This document shows, piece after piece, positions 54,936 through 63,811 of a stretch of DNA of 64,000 nt. The position numbers and the translations under genes were made by a program. Each line of letters opens with the position of its first letter. The stretch's first letter is position 1. Origin of the DNA: Peribacillus sp. FSL H8-0477 (GTDB lineage Bacteria; Bacillota; Bacilli; Bacillales; DSM-1321); contig NZ_JBBODE010000001.1 in the NCBI RefSeq assembly GCF_038002765.1, forward strand, positions 806,001 to 870,000, written 5' to 3'. The notes beneath the pieces were generated by a model. The model did not search any database. It was not told the DNA's origin and worked only from the letters and a program-made list of their open reading frames with translations.

Positions 54936-55085
54936 ATGCCGTCTCCTCAAATAAAAAACAAAAAAAAGATATCAGTTAAAGAGGATTCCACATTAAAAGG
55001 CACATTTGCTGCCGTTATGATTTTAGGAGCCATTATCGTCATTACCTGGGCTAGTGTTTATTTCTTATATGTAGGACGTCTTTAG
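54936..55085 (+). CDS. Cytochrome ba3 oxidase subunit IIa
   Basis: ATG at 54936 follows AGAAGGGAG by 7-8 nt and gives 49 residues: a basic N-terminal part of 20 residues and one membrane helix (about 23-46; AAVMILGAIIVITWASVYF). Its location directly before subunit II and its single-helix form fit the IIa subunit of ba3-type oxidases, as known from Thermus. Confidence 0.82.
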   Translation: MPSPQIKNKKKISVKEDSTLKGTFAAVMILGAIIVITWASVYFLYVGRL

Positions 55086-55106
55086 GAACAAAAAGGGGGA
55101 AAAATC

Positions 55107-55586
55107 ATGCATATGCATAGGTTTGAAAAAATTTGGCTTATTTTCGGAGTTGGGGCACTCCTCATATTTTTAACTGTTTTAGGAGTAAGCGCATTCTATC
55201 TAGGTAACCAGCCGCCAAGCTGTTTAGTTACCATCGATCCTGAAGAAGTAGACACAACTGCACCATTTAATAAACCGGGATTGAACAAAGTGGAAGGAAA
55301 GGACTGGGATTATGAGCTCGTTTATGTCGCTTCCGCCTTTTCCTATAATCCTGTAAAAGTTGAAGTTCCATTAGGATCTACGGTCAAAGTGATGGCAACG
55401 ACCAAAGACGTAATACATGGCTTTGAAGTAGCTGGAACAAACATTAATATGATGCTTGAGCCCGGATATGTCAGTGAATATGTCGCAAAGTTTGATAAAG
55501 TGGGCGAATTCCTGATTATTTGTAATGAATATTGCGGAGTCGGCCATCATATGATGAGCTCCAGAATTGAGGTCGTTGAAAAATGA
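55107..55586 (+). CDS. Cytochrome ba3 oxidase subunit II (CuA)
   Basis: The 159-residue protein has one N-terminal membrane helix (about 10-32) and a cupredoxin domain. CuA ligands are visible: the His in VIHGFEVAG and Cys-x3-Cys-x3-His-x2-Met in CNEYCGVGHHMM. It should receive electrons from cytochrome c outside the membrane. AAAGGGGG precedes the ATG. Its short length is typical for ba3 (type B) oxidases. The stop overlaps subunit I. Confidence 0.93.
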   Translation: MHMHRFEKIWLIFGVGALLIFLTVLGVSAFYLGNQPPSCLVTIDPEEVDTTAPFNKPGLNKVEGKDWDYELVYVASAFSYNPVKVEVPLGSTVKVMATTKDVIHGFEVAGTNINMMLEPGYVSEYVAKFDKVGEFLIICNEYCGVGHHMMSSRIEVVEK

Positions 55587-57235
55587 ACAAACTCGCTGTA
55601 ACTAAAGTTGATCCACGTGATGCTAAACTTTCCATGGCACATTTCCATGTCGCCTTTATCGCACTGGCACTAGGAGGTTTTGCAGGTTTGCTGCAGGTCT
55701 TAGTTCGTTCTGGGACATTCGAACTTCCATTTGGTATTACTTACTATCAAGTGTTAACCGTACACGGTGTTTTACTTGGCCTTATATTAACAACATTTTT
55801 CATTATTGGTTTTCAATTTGCTGCCATCAGCAGGACAGCTGGCACATTATCGAATAAAGCCAGGTTGATCGGTTGGATTGGTTTCTGGACAATGACACTC
55901 GGTACCGCAATGGCTGCTACAATGGTGTTATTAAATGAAGCTTCCGTTTTATTTACCTTTTATGCACCTCTAATGGCACATCCAATTTTCTATATTGGAT
56001 TGACACTTATTATTGTCGGCAGCTGGTTATCCAGCGGGTCCATGCTTTCATCTTATATTGGATGGCGCAAGCAAAACCCTGGTAAGGTCAGCCCGCTGTT
56101 AAGTTTCATGGTCGTGGTTAATACCTTGTTATGGCTGGTTGCGACGATTGGTGTCGCTGCTACTGTCTTATTCCAAATGCTTCCGTTATCACTAGGAATG
56201 GTTGATTCAATTAATGTATTGGTCAGCAGAACCTTGTTCTGGTATTTTGGTCACCCACTCGTGTATTTTTGGCTGTTGCCAGCTTATATGTGCTGGTATG
56301 TGGTGATTCCAAAAATTATCGGCGGGAAAATTTTCTCTGATTCATTAGCACGAATGTCCTTTATTCTATTTTTACTTTTCTCTATTCCAGTCGGTTTCCA
56401 TCACCAGCTAACTGAACCTGGGATTGATCCTGCGTGGAAATTCCTTCAGGTTATCTTAACCTTTTTAGTAGTCATTCCATCTCTAATGACAGCATTCTCT
56501 ATGTTTGGAATGTTTGAAAAGTATGGTCGTTCTAAAGGAGCAAAAGGATTATTCGGCTGGTTTAAGAAACTGCCGTGGGGAGATGCTCGATTTGTCGTTC
56601 CTTTCATCGGGATGGTTGCTTTCATCCCAGCAGGTGCAGGCGGTTTAGTTAATGCATCTAACCAATTAAATCAAGTTATTCATAATACCATTTGGGTAAC
56701 TGGTCACTTCCATTTAACACTTGCTACATCTGTTGTTTTAACCTTTTTCGGAATTGCTTACTGGTTAATCCCACATTTAACAGGCCGTGTGTTAACGAAA
56801 AAAATGAACAAACTGGCTATTATCCAAGCCTGCGTTTGGGCGATTGGTATGACCTTCATGTCTGGTTCCATGCATCTTGCAGGCCTTCTTGGAGCTCCAC
56901 GACGCTCTTCTTATTCTACGTACGGGGATTCGCAAACAGCGATTGACTGGATTCCCTATCAAATAGGTCAAGCAGTTGGCGGGTCTATCCTATTTATCGG
57001 AATTATCCTTGTTCTCGTCATCTTTATTAATCTGTCATTCTTTGCACCAAAAGGTGAACAAGAATTCCCGATAGGCGAAATGGATGAAGAAGCTGAAAAG
57101 ACACCAATGGTATTTGAGAACTGGAAGCTTTGGATCGGTTTAACCATCGTTCTTATCCTATTCGCTTACACCATTCCATTTATTGATATGATACAAAATG
57201 CACCACCGGGCTCAAAAGGCTATAAATTTTGGTAA
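55583..57235 (+). CDS. Cytochrome ba3 oxidase subunit I
   Basis: Subunit I reduces oxygen and pumps protons. The 550 residues have about thirteen membrane helices. Haem and copper ligands: HGVLLGL (His of helix II), FGHPLVYFWLLPAYMC (CuB His and the nearby Tyr), HHQLTEPG (CuB His pair, near 276), and TGHFHLTLAT (two haem His, near 377). The helix VI-type Tyr differs in context from A-type enzymes, and the sequence resembles B-type oxidases (Thermus ba3, Geobacillus b(o/a)3). Start overlaps subunit II (ATGA). Confidence 0.94.
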   Translation: MNKLAVTKVDPRDAKLSMAHFHVAFIALALGGFAGLLQVLVRSGTFELPFGITYYQVLTVHGVLLGLILTTFFIIGFQFAAISRTAGTLSNKARLIGWIGFWTMTLGTAMAATMVLLNEASVLFTFYAPLMAHPIFYIGLTLIIVGSWLSSGSMLSSYIGWRKQNPGKVSPLLSFMVVVNTLLWLVATIGVAATVLFQMLPLSLGMVDSINVLVSRTLFWYFGHPLVYFWLLPAYMCWYVVIPKIIGGKIFSDSLARMSFILFLLFSIPVGFHHQLTEPGIDPAWKFLQVILTFLVVIPSLMTAFSMFGMFEKYGRSKGAKGLFGWFKKLPWGDARFVVPFIGMVAFIPAGAGGLVNASNQLNQVIHNTIWVTGHFHLTLATSVVLTFFGIAYWLIPHLTGRVLTKKMNKLAIIQACVWAIGMTFMSGSMHLAGLLGAPRRSSYSTYGDSQTAIDWIPYQIGQAVGGSILFIGIILVLVIFINLSFFAPKGEQEFPIGEMDEEAEKTPMVFENWKLWIGLTIVLILFAYTIPFIDMIQNAPPGSKGYKFW

Positions 57236-57245
57236 TTAGTATTGA

Positions 57246-57281
57246 AAAAAGTGCTTAAACTTTCCGTTTAAGCACTTTTTT
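57246..57281 (+). terminator. Terminator of the ba3 oxidase operon
   Basis: AAAGTGCTTAAAC and GTTTAAGCACTTT pair perfectly, followed by TTT. Confidence 0.85.
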
Positions 57282-57300
57282 GCATTCTGCTGTTGAATGA

Positions 57301-57330
57301 AAAAGCAGCAGGCACTTTGCCTGCTGCTCA
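57301..57330 (-). terminator. Terminator of ypwA
   Basis: AGCAGCAGGCA and TGCCTGCTGCT form a perfect stem; TTTTT follows on the minus strand. Confidence 0.85.
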
Positions 57331-57333
57331 TTT

Positions 57334-58842
57334 TTAATCAAGCTGATAAATTCGACTGTATTTCTCTTCAAGGTAGCTGATCAGATAAGCCGCATTCAAA
57401 CCTTCACCAGTTGTAGCTTGGAGAATTTCAAGCGGTTTTTTTGTGCTGCCGTATTGATGAATATGTGTATTAAGCCAAGTCCTAATCGGTGTAATATCAC
57501 CTTTTTGTAAATATTCATCAAAGTTTGGCAGCTCTTCGTTCATCGTATGCTTAATCTGTGCTGCATACATATAGCCTAGTGCATAGGATGGGAAATACCC
57601 GAAGCTGCCATCAGCCCAGTGGATATCCTGTAAAATACCTTCTGTATCATTTCTCGGCGTAATGCCTAGGTATTCTTGATATTTCTTATTCCAAGCATCC
57701 GGGAGGTCTTTAACTTCTAACGTTCCACTGAACAATTCTTTTTCTAATTCATAGCGCACCATGATATGTAATGAATAGGTCAGTTCATCAGCATCCACCC
57801 GAATAAACGACGGTTTAGATTCATTAATCCCCCGGTAAAAGTCTTCTAATGATACATTAGCAAATTGTTCAGATGCATATTCTTTAAGCACTGGAAACTG
57901 TTTTTCCCAGAAATGAATATTACGACCGATAAAGTTTTCAAAAAACAGGGACTGTGATTCATGAATTCCCATCGATGTTCCTGTATCAAGTAATGTCCCG
58001 GTTAACTCCTCTGATATGTTTTGCTCATAAATGGCATGTCCACATTCGTGAATGCTGCCAAATACAGCCCCGCGAAAATCATTTTCATCATAACGGGTTG
58101 TGATTCGGACATCTCCTCGATTAATTCCGGTTGCAAATGGATGAACTGTTTCATCCAAACGCCCCGCCTCGAAATCATAACCAAGCTGCTGAAGGATATT
58201 CAGACTAAATGCTTCTTGGGCTTCTTTCGAGAAATGAGTATACAGGAATGATGTATCAGGCTTATGTTTACTCTGAGCAATTCTTTGTACTAACGGGACA
58301 ATCCGTTCACGAAGCTCTCCAAACACTCTATCCAAAATCTCAACTGTCATGTCGGGTTCATATTTATCCAATAGAGTGTTATAAGGATGATCCGTATATC
58401 CCCAATAGTCAACAAATTTCCGCGTATACGAAACCATTTGTTCTAAGTATGGTTCATAAATCGAAAAATCGTTCTTTTCTCGAGCTTCCATCCAAGCACT
58501 TTCAGATTTGGATTGTAAGATTACAAATTCCTTATATTCATGTGCCGGGATTTTCTTGTTACGATCGTATTCTTCCTTACTCTTTTCAATCATGCTTTTG
58601 GTCGTCACAGACAATCCGTCGGTTGAGGAAAGCAAGGTTATGAACCTTCCCATTTCTTCGCTCGTTGATAGTTGAAATACCTCTGCCGCTAACATGCCGA
58701 TTACTTCAGACCGTTGTGCGACTCCTTTAGCAGGTGCACCTGTCCGTAAATCCCAAAAAATAACCGCCAATGCTTCGTTATATGCGGCAATTTTTTTTAC
58801 GTACTCTCGATAAGCTGTTTCTACGTTTATTTGTTCAGACAT
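57334..58842 (-). CDS. ypwA: Carboxypeptidase Taq-type metallopeptidase YpwA (M32)
   Basis: The 502 residues match B. subtilis YpwA (501). Zinc site HECGH in GSIHECGHAIYEQN (near 265), the M32 motif DPYN-like YNTLLDKYEP, and GTSMGIHESQSLFFEN (near 290) with the third ligand Glu. It should remove C-terminal residues from peptides. No signal peptide is seen, so it is cytosolic. It is next to ypvA, on the same strand. Confidence 0.94.
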   Translation of the reverse strand: MSEQINVETAYREYVKKIAAYNEALAVIFWDLRTGAPAKGVAQRSEVIGMLAAEVFQLSTSEEMGRFITLLSSTDGLSVTTKSMIEKSKEEYDRNKKIPAHEYKEFVILQSKSESAWMEAREKNDFSIYEPYLEQMVSYTRKFVDYWGYTDHPYNTLLDKYEPDMTVEILDRVFGELRERIVPLVQRIAQSKHKPDTSFLYTHFSKEAQEAFSLNILQQLGYDFEAGRLDETVHPFATGINRGDVRITTRYDENDFRGAVFGSIHECGHAIYEQNISEELTGTLLDTGTSMGIHESQSLFFENFIGRNIHFWEKQFPVLKEYASEQFANVSLEDFYRGINESKPSFIRVDADELTYSLHIMVRYELEKELFSGTLEVKDLPDAWNKKYQEYLGITPRNDTEGILQDIHWADGSFGYFPSYALGYMYAAQIKHTMNEELPNFDEYLQKGDITPIRTWLNTHIHQYGSTKKPLEILQATTGEGLNAAYLISYLEEKYSRIYQLD

Positions 58843-58912
58843 TTATTTCCCCCCTATGGTTTACTCTTGGATTTTACCATATTTTTTCAGATTTTAGATA
58901 GTTGATGAAAAG

Positions 58913-58940
58913 AAAAAAAACCGAGGAAATCCTCGGTTTT
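58913..58940 (-). terminator. Terminator of ypvA
   Basis: AAACCGAGGA and TCCTCGGTTT form a stem with a very short loop; nine T follow on the minus strand. Confidence 0.88.
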
Positions 58941-60852
58941 AGGGTGCAGTTGGTAAAACAGCTAATATTTTTGAAAGTGTATCTTCCGTTAACTGTTTAT
59001 CTGTCAGGATATGAATCGAACCCGTATCATCACTTGTACGGATTAATCGGCCGATTCCTTGTCTTAATCTAAGCAGCATATACGGCAGATCTACCTGTTC
59101 AAATGGCTGATCAGCTGCTTGACGTTTTGCTTGGAAGACTGGATCATGCGGAGGGAACGGCAGTGAGAAGATGATTACATTTTTCAATGAGTCACCTGGT
59201 ATATCAAGGCCTTCCCAAAGATGATAAGAAAGAAGCACAGATTCTTCGTTCGTTTGGAATTTTTTCACCAGTTCACTAATTTCTTCGTCTCCTTCGTAAT
59301 AGAATGGAAACTCAGTATCCTTCGCATGCTTTTTAAACCAAAGCAGTTCTTCCTTTGATTGGAAAAGCACAAGTGTTCTGCCTCCATTATCACGAATACT
59401 ATTCATGCTGTAATCTAATTTATCCATTTGGTTTCCTGATTCAAATACTGGTATGGAAAGATCCATAACCTCATCATACTCAAACGGAGATGCTACAGAA
59501 AAACTGCTGTAGTCTTTGATACCCAAGCTTTCAGCTAGATAGTCAAATGACTTATTATCAGAGAGTGTCGCAGAAGAGAAAATATAAGGCATTTTCTTTG
59601 AAAACACTTCTTCTCCAAGAATATCTTGAACAAGCCTTGGCATGATAACCAGCGTTTTAGTATCTTGATTTTCTTCAAACCAGGTTACAGCCTGGCGGTT
59701 CTTCAAGAATAACGATAATGAATAGCCAAGCTGTTCTAGATATTCTTCCGTAACCTTTAAGTCATAATCATTAATCGTATAAAGCTCTGCCTCAAAGACA
59801 AGATTCTCTTCAAGCTTTTCCACCTTCTGATGGAGTTTGCCTGCTAAAGAGATGATGTCATCAGATTCAGGAATTTCGTAACGATTTGATCCTTCGACTG
59901 GAATTGAGAGGACATCAAGCAAAGTAAAGAATTCCTCATTGATATCGATTAAGTCTTCAATGATGTAAAGTGTTTCCTCACGAACTTGATTAGCCATTAA
60001 TAATTCAAGAACATTCGCAAGCGCGGTTTCACTCACTTTATATGTTAATGCTTTTTGTGCTGAAATTTCTAGTAGATGTCCTTCATCAAACACCACACAA
60101 CTATGCTCCGGCAATAATGGAAGCTGTCCTTCGCGTTTGCGTTTTTCCTTTGTCCACACATGTTCCATAAAGAAATCATGTGAGCAGATAATCAAATCCG
60201 TTGACTTCCGATAATGGTCACGTGACAACGTTTGACCACAGCGGTGTCGTTTATCACAGGTAAAACAGTTCTGCAGCTGATCCCAGCCGACTTTTGACCA
60301 ATCCTCGTCATTTAAGTATGCATATTCTTTTCGTTCCCCATAAGGGCTATAAGAGGCCATGGAGCCGTTTCCGTAAACGAATTTTGGTAATTCATCATAT
60401 ACACGGTCGATTCCTTCTGAATCTTCATTTGTAACGGCGGTCTCTAATTTTTTTAAACAAAGATACTGATCATGGTATTTCGCAAGTCTTACATCGATGT
60501 CAATTCCCAGCATTTCTTTGATCTTTTGAATGTCGCCTTCTTCTTTAACAAGCTGTTCAATCAATGTTTCATCCGCACAGGAAATAATAGCGGGCTTATT
60601 CGTATATCGAGCGTAGCACAGCGCGTAGAGCAAATAAACCAGGGTTTTCCCGGTACCAACACCTGCTTCAGCAAACATTACCTCTTTATCTTTAAATGCT
60701 TTTTCAAGCTGAAAAGCCATAAAAATTTGTTCATCACGGAGCTCAAAGCCTTTTTCTGGAAGAATGTCATAAAAAACATCCCCTATCCATTCTGAAAGCT
60801 TATCGTAAAAAGAATCATCCTTGGTAACTGGAAAAGGCAGCGTTTGAAGCAT
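58939..60852 (-). CDS. ypvA: DinG/XPD-family ATP-dependent DNA helicase YpvA
   Basis: The 637 residues carry Walker A GVGTGKT (64-70), the DEAH-type box VVFDEGHLLE (near 255), and the C-terminal motif LRQGIGRLIRTSDD (near 600). Four cysteines (CLKK near 115, then CFTCDKRHRC near 195) can hold the iron-sulfur cluster of XPD/DinG enzymes. It should unwind DNA 5' to 3'. Position next to ypwA matches B. subtilis. Confidence 0.93.
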   Translation of the reverse strand: MLQTLPFPVTKDDSFYDKLSEWIGDVFYDILPEKGFELRDEQIFMAFQLEKAFKDKEVMFAEAGVGTGKTLVYLLYALCYARYTNKPAIISCADETLIEQLVKEEGDIQKIKEMLGIDIDVRLAKYHDQYLCLKKLETAVTNEDSEGIDRVYDELPKFVYGNGSMASYSPYGERKEYAYLNDEDWSKVGWDQLQNCFTCDKRHRCGQTLSRDHYRKSTDLIICSHDFFMEHVWTKEKRKREGQLPLLPEHSCVVFDEGHLLEISAQKALTYKVSETALANVLELLMANQVREETLYIIEDLIDINEEFFTLLDVLSIPVEGSNRYEIPESDDIISLAGKLHQKVEKLEENLVFEAELYTINDYDLKVTEEYLEQLGYSLSLFLKNRQAVTWFEENQDTKTLVIMPRLVQDILGEEVFSKKMPYIFSSATLSDNKSFDYLAESLGIKDYSSFSVASPFEYDEVMDLSIPVFESGNQMDKLDYSMNSIRDNGGRTLVLFQSKEELLWFKKHAKDTEFPFYYEGDEEISELVKKFQTNEESVLLSYHLWEGLDIPGDSLKNVIIFSLPFPPHDPVFQAKRQAADQPFEQVDLPYMLLRLRQGIGRLIRTSDDTGSIHILTDKQLTEDTLSKILAVLPTAP

Positions 60853-60985
60853 CGTTTTCTCCCCTTATCTATCGTCAAATAAACTATACCGTTTCAATGC
60901 AAAATTACATTATCCCCTATTTTATATGCAGAGTCAAGGGAGAGTTTCCAACAGCGGTGATTCATCATTCCATTTTACTTACAAA

Positions 60986-61027
60986 TAAAAAAGCATAATG
61001 AAAGGGGCTGAAATGCCTTTTCATTAC
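60986..61027 (-). terminator. Terminator of the 59-residue gene
   Basis: AATGAAA and TTTCATT with inner pairs enclose a loop, followed on the minus strand by ATGCTTTTTTA. Confidence 0.65.
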
Positions 61028-61042
61028 ACTAACTCTTTACGT

Positions 61043-61222
61043 CTATTCCTGCCGATAAGAAGAAGTTCCTTGAAGATGGAAAGCAAGTGCATGATAGAAA
61101 TTCTCTTCCGCCTCTTTCAACCCGCTGATACCCTTTTCATTATGGACATCTCCCCTTATACATTCGTAAGAAGAAGATAAAGCTTTCGTAATACGGTAAA
61201 ATTCTTCGACCTTTGAATTCAT
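61043..61222 (-). CDS. Small protein of unknown function, 59 residues
   Basis: ATG at 61222 follows AAAGGAGACG by 6-7 nt. The product begins MNSKVEEFYRITKALSSSYE and is probably two helices with a polar linker and no membrane segment. It looks like a genuine small Bacillus protein by codon use and flanking signals. I do not recognise the family. Confidence 0.6.
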   Translation of the reverse strand: MNSKVEEFYRITKALSSSYECIRGDVHNEKGISGLKEAEENFYHALAFHLQGTSSYRQE

Positions 61223-61386
61223 AGACACGTCTCCTTTACACAACTAGGATATAAATCTAGTTTATGCTGAAACGCCGCTTCCTATACCTTGTTTAGGACA
61301 ACTCAGAATATAATAATGAATCCTTGCAGGGTATAAATGTTTCGCTTTAGTTGAGGTTAAAATTATAGCCGGGGATATACTCTATT

Positions 61387-61462
61387 TCCTTACCTTCTCA
61401 GCTTTTATTCCCGTCTAAAAGAGGCTTAATCCCGTCTGGGCACTATTTTCCGCATTTAATCA
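61387..61462. repeat. Degenerate 21-bp-period repeats (TCCCGTCT core)
   Basis: TCCCGTCT occurs at 61409 and 61430 (21 bp apart), with related TTTCC segments near 61387 and 61447. The units share CTTTTATTCCCGTCT / GGCTTAATCCCGTCT / TATTTTCCGCATTTA. The rest of the gap 61223-61490 shows nothing else. Confidence 0.55.
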
Positions 61463-61490
61463 TTCTTTCCAAGCCTCTTTTGTCTGCAAA

Positions 61491-61526
61491 AAAAAGCAGG
61501 CTCTTCTGATGAAGAGTCTGCTTTTT
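61491..61526 (-). terminator. Terminator of cspD
   Basis: AAAAGCAGGCTCTTC and GAAGAGTCTGCTTTT pair (one mismatch) and are flanked by T runs. Confidence 0.88.
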
Positions 61527-61539
61527 TCTTTGCATATAA

Positions 61540-61740
61540 TTAAGCTTTTTGAACGTTAGAAGCTTGTGGTCCGCGTTGTCCTTGTTCCACTTCAAAAGTC
61601 ACGTCTTGACCTTCTTCAAGTGTTTTGAAACCTTCGCCTTGAATAGCTGAGAAATGTACGAATACATCGTCTCCGTTTTCGCGTTCGATAAAACCAAAGC
61701 CTTTTTCTGCGTTAAACCATTTTACTTTACCTTGTTCCAT
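61540..61740 (-). CDS. cspD: Cold shock protein CspD
   Basis: The 66-residue protein is a single cold shock domain with RNP1 KGFGFIER and RNP2 VFVHFSAI, binding single-stranded RNA and DNA as a chaperone. The sequence is closest by memory to B. subtilis CspD ([20 protein letters not shown]). AGGAGGAAATAAC precedes the ATG. The 200-nt gap upstream likely holds a long leader, as with other csp genes. Confidence 0.94.
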   Translation of the reverse strand: MEQGKVKWFNAEKGFGFIERENGDDVFVHFSAIQGEGFKTLEEGQDVTFEVEQGQRGPQASNVQKA

Positions 61741-61941
61741 TTGTTATTTCCTCCTAGTGTGCTAACCACACATTCTATTACTATCCTTGCTCTTTTTGAT
61801 GATGAGGTAAAAAGTTTAGAAAACTTGTTTTTCCTTACATCCGAACAAAAATAATTCTCCTATAGAATAGCAGAAATGGGCACTTTTTGCAATACATTCG
61901 CACGAAAAAATTGGGAGGTTTTTTACATTTATTCACTTTTT

Positions 61942-63081
61942 TCAGTCTTGGAATTTCTTCCGATTTCCCCAGTACTGATAATAGTCTGTGCGGATAAATC
62001 CATTAAAAAGTTTCCGTTTCTTAGTAGCTTGTTTTCCAAACAGTAATTCAAAGTCTGGATGAGATGTAATGATGTAAATAGACCAGGTATCTAGATTACC
62101 GAAAACACGGCCCATATCTTTATAAATTTGTTCTACCTCAAATTCTTCACCAATTCGTTCGCCATATGGAGGGTTACCAACAATAATTCCAAAGTCCTTT
62201 TTCGTTGTAAAGTCACTTACCTGCATCTGTTTGAATTGAATTAAATCTCCAAGGCCCGCCTCAAAACTGTTATTTTGAGCGATTTCCACAAGTTTATGAT
62301 CGATGTCGTATCCTGAGATATCCAAGTACTGATCATAGTCAGCAAGATCCTCAGCTTCTAGTCGAGCTTGTTCCCAGACCTTCTTATCAAACCATCCCCA
62401 TGTTTCACTTAGGAAGTCACGATTAAAGCCTGGAGCAATGTTTTGGCCAATCAGGGCAGCTTCGATTGGAATCGTCCCAGAACCACAGAATGGATCAACG
62501 AAGGGCTTATCTGGATGCCAGCTGGTCAACATAACCAATGCTGCGGCCAGCGTTTCTTTAAGCGGAGCTTCACCTTGTCCAGTTCTGTATCCTCGACGAT
62601 GTAAGCCTGTACCGCTTGTATCAAGCGTAATGGTCGCGATATCCTTTAAAATCGATACTTCAATTTTAAATAACGGTCCCGTTTCTTCGAGCCAAGATAC
62701 CCTTTTGTAATGTGTTTGCAAACGATCAACTATCGCTTTTTTAACGATTGCTTGACAGTCCGGAACACTAAATAAAGTCGATTTAACCGACTTGCCGCTT
62801 ACCGGAAATTCTGCATCTACAGGCAAAAAGTCTTCCCAGTTTAATGCCTTTGTATTTTCAAATAAATGATCAAAGGTTTTTACTTTAAATTCTCCAACCT
62901 TAATCTTAATTCTGTCTGCTGTACGAAGCCATAAATTCGAGCGGGCAATCGCCGTCATATCACCTTTGTACATGATTTTACCATTTTCTACTTCACATTC
63001 GTATCCTAGTGCTCGTACTTCTTTTGCTACTATTGATTCAAGACCCATAGCTGAAGTTGCTATAATATCAAATTGTTTCAT
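61942..63081 (-). CDS. rlmL: 23S rRNA methyltransferase RlmL-type (YpsC)
   Basis: The 379 residues have an N-terminal ferredoxin-like/THUMP region (about 1-160) followed by the RlmL methyltransferase fold: VDPFCGSGTIPIEAALIG (near residue 195), DIDHKLVEIAQNN, and IIVGNPPYGERIG (NPPY, near 305), typical for N2-guanine methylation of 23S rRNA. E. coli RlmKL has a second, C-terminal methyltransferase (RlmK) that is absent here. In B. subtilis ypsC also lies next to rnpB and gpsB. Confidence 0.93.
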   Translation of the reverse strand: MKQFDIIATSAMGLESIVAKEVRALGYECEVENGKIMYKGDMTAIARSNLWLRTADRIKIKVGEFKVKTFDHLFENTKALNWEDFLPVDAEFPVSGKSVKSTLFSVPDCQAIVKKAIVDRLQTHYKRVSWLEETGPLFKIEVSILKDIATITLDTSGTGLHRRGYRTGQGEAPLKETLAAALVMLTSWHPDKPFVDPFCGSGTIPIEAALIGQNIAPGFNRDFLSETWGWFDKKVWEQARLEAEDLADYDQYLDISGYDIDHKLVEIAQNNSFEAGLGDLIQFKQMQVSDFTTKKDFGIIVGNPPYGERIGEEFEVEQIYKDMGRVFGNLDTWSIYIITSHPDFELLFGKQATKKRKLFNGFIRTDYYQYWGNRKKFQD

Positions 63082-63281
63082 CGTTCCACCAGCTTTCCTT
63101 CAAACCATACTCCCTAATTTGCAGTAAGCACATTTTCTGCTCAGAGCAGGTTTTAATCTTATAATTCTATTCTCACACTTATCTTAGAACTGTGCTGTAT
63201 CTACCAAATATGTATGACATCTATTATACCCTTTAATTCGACTGGGTATCTATTTCCTGCTAAAAAACAACTTATATACAA

Positions 63282-63308
63282 ACAAAAACTCTCCTCGCTA
63301 AAGGAGAG
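63282..63308 (-). terminator. Terminator of RNase P RNA
   Basis: On the minus strand CTCTCCT and AGGAGAG pair around a 6-nt loop and are followed by TTTTTGTTTG. Confidence 0.88.
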
Positions 63309-63332
63309 CTGTGTTTTTAGTTGTTTTGATAT

Positions 63333-63740
63333 GAAAACGTTCTGTAAGCCATGTTTTGTTCCTCAGTACTGCGAACGGTGAATAATCACCTCGTACTTCG
63401 GCGGTAATCATCTATCTACAGAGAGCTAAGCCTCTGTCCTTCTCCTCGTTGAATTCCAAGGAAGAAAGCGCCCCTACCTTAATTTGGGTTTCTCGCTCGT
63501 GGGGTTTACCTCGTTCCACCCTTTTCATTTCTGAAAAGGCTACGTCACTGTGGCACTTTTATAGGTATTCACACCATATCCGAAGACTTAGGTATTTTCC
63601 CTGCCGTCAACAGTTAAAACTGCTGCCCAAGCTTATTTTTTCACCAGGCACGAACACTACCGGCATCTCAGCCAGTGCGAGCATGGACTTTCCTCTACAA
63701 TATAAAATACTGCAGCAATTACCCAAACGTTTTTCATAAC
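63333..63740 (-). ncRNA. rnpB: RNase P RNA, B type
   Basis: The catalytic RNA of RNase P. Read on the minus strand, it holds the family-wide landmarks GAGGAAAGTCCATGCTC near the 5' end, the GAAACCCAAAT segment, TAGATAGATGATTACCGCC and the 3' ATGGCTTACAGAACG. Long matching stretches with the B. subtilis RNA, and about 408 nt length, make this firm. The exact ends are estimated. It lies between rlmL and gpsB as in B. subtilis. Confidence 0.95.
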
Positions 63741-63747
63741 ATTAACT

Positions 63748-63776
63748 AGTATAATGCAGTTCGTGAAAAACATCAA
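63748..63776 (-). promoter_or_regulatory. Promoter of rnpB
   Basis: TTGATG (63771-63776) and TATACT (63748-63753), 17 nt apart on the minus strand; start near 63740. Confidence 0.82.
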
Positions 63777-63811
63777 TGGTAAATGTTATTCACTTTTCAA
63801 TAAAGACGTTC

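Noticed and set aside
63449-63739. 96-codon plus-strand frame
   Set aside because: It lies entirely opposite the RNase P RNA.
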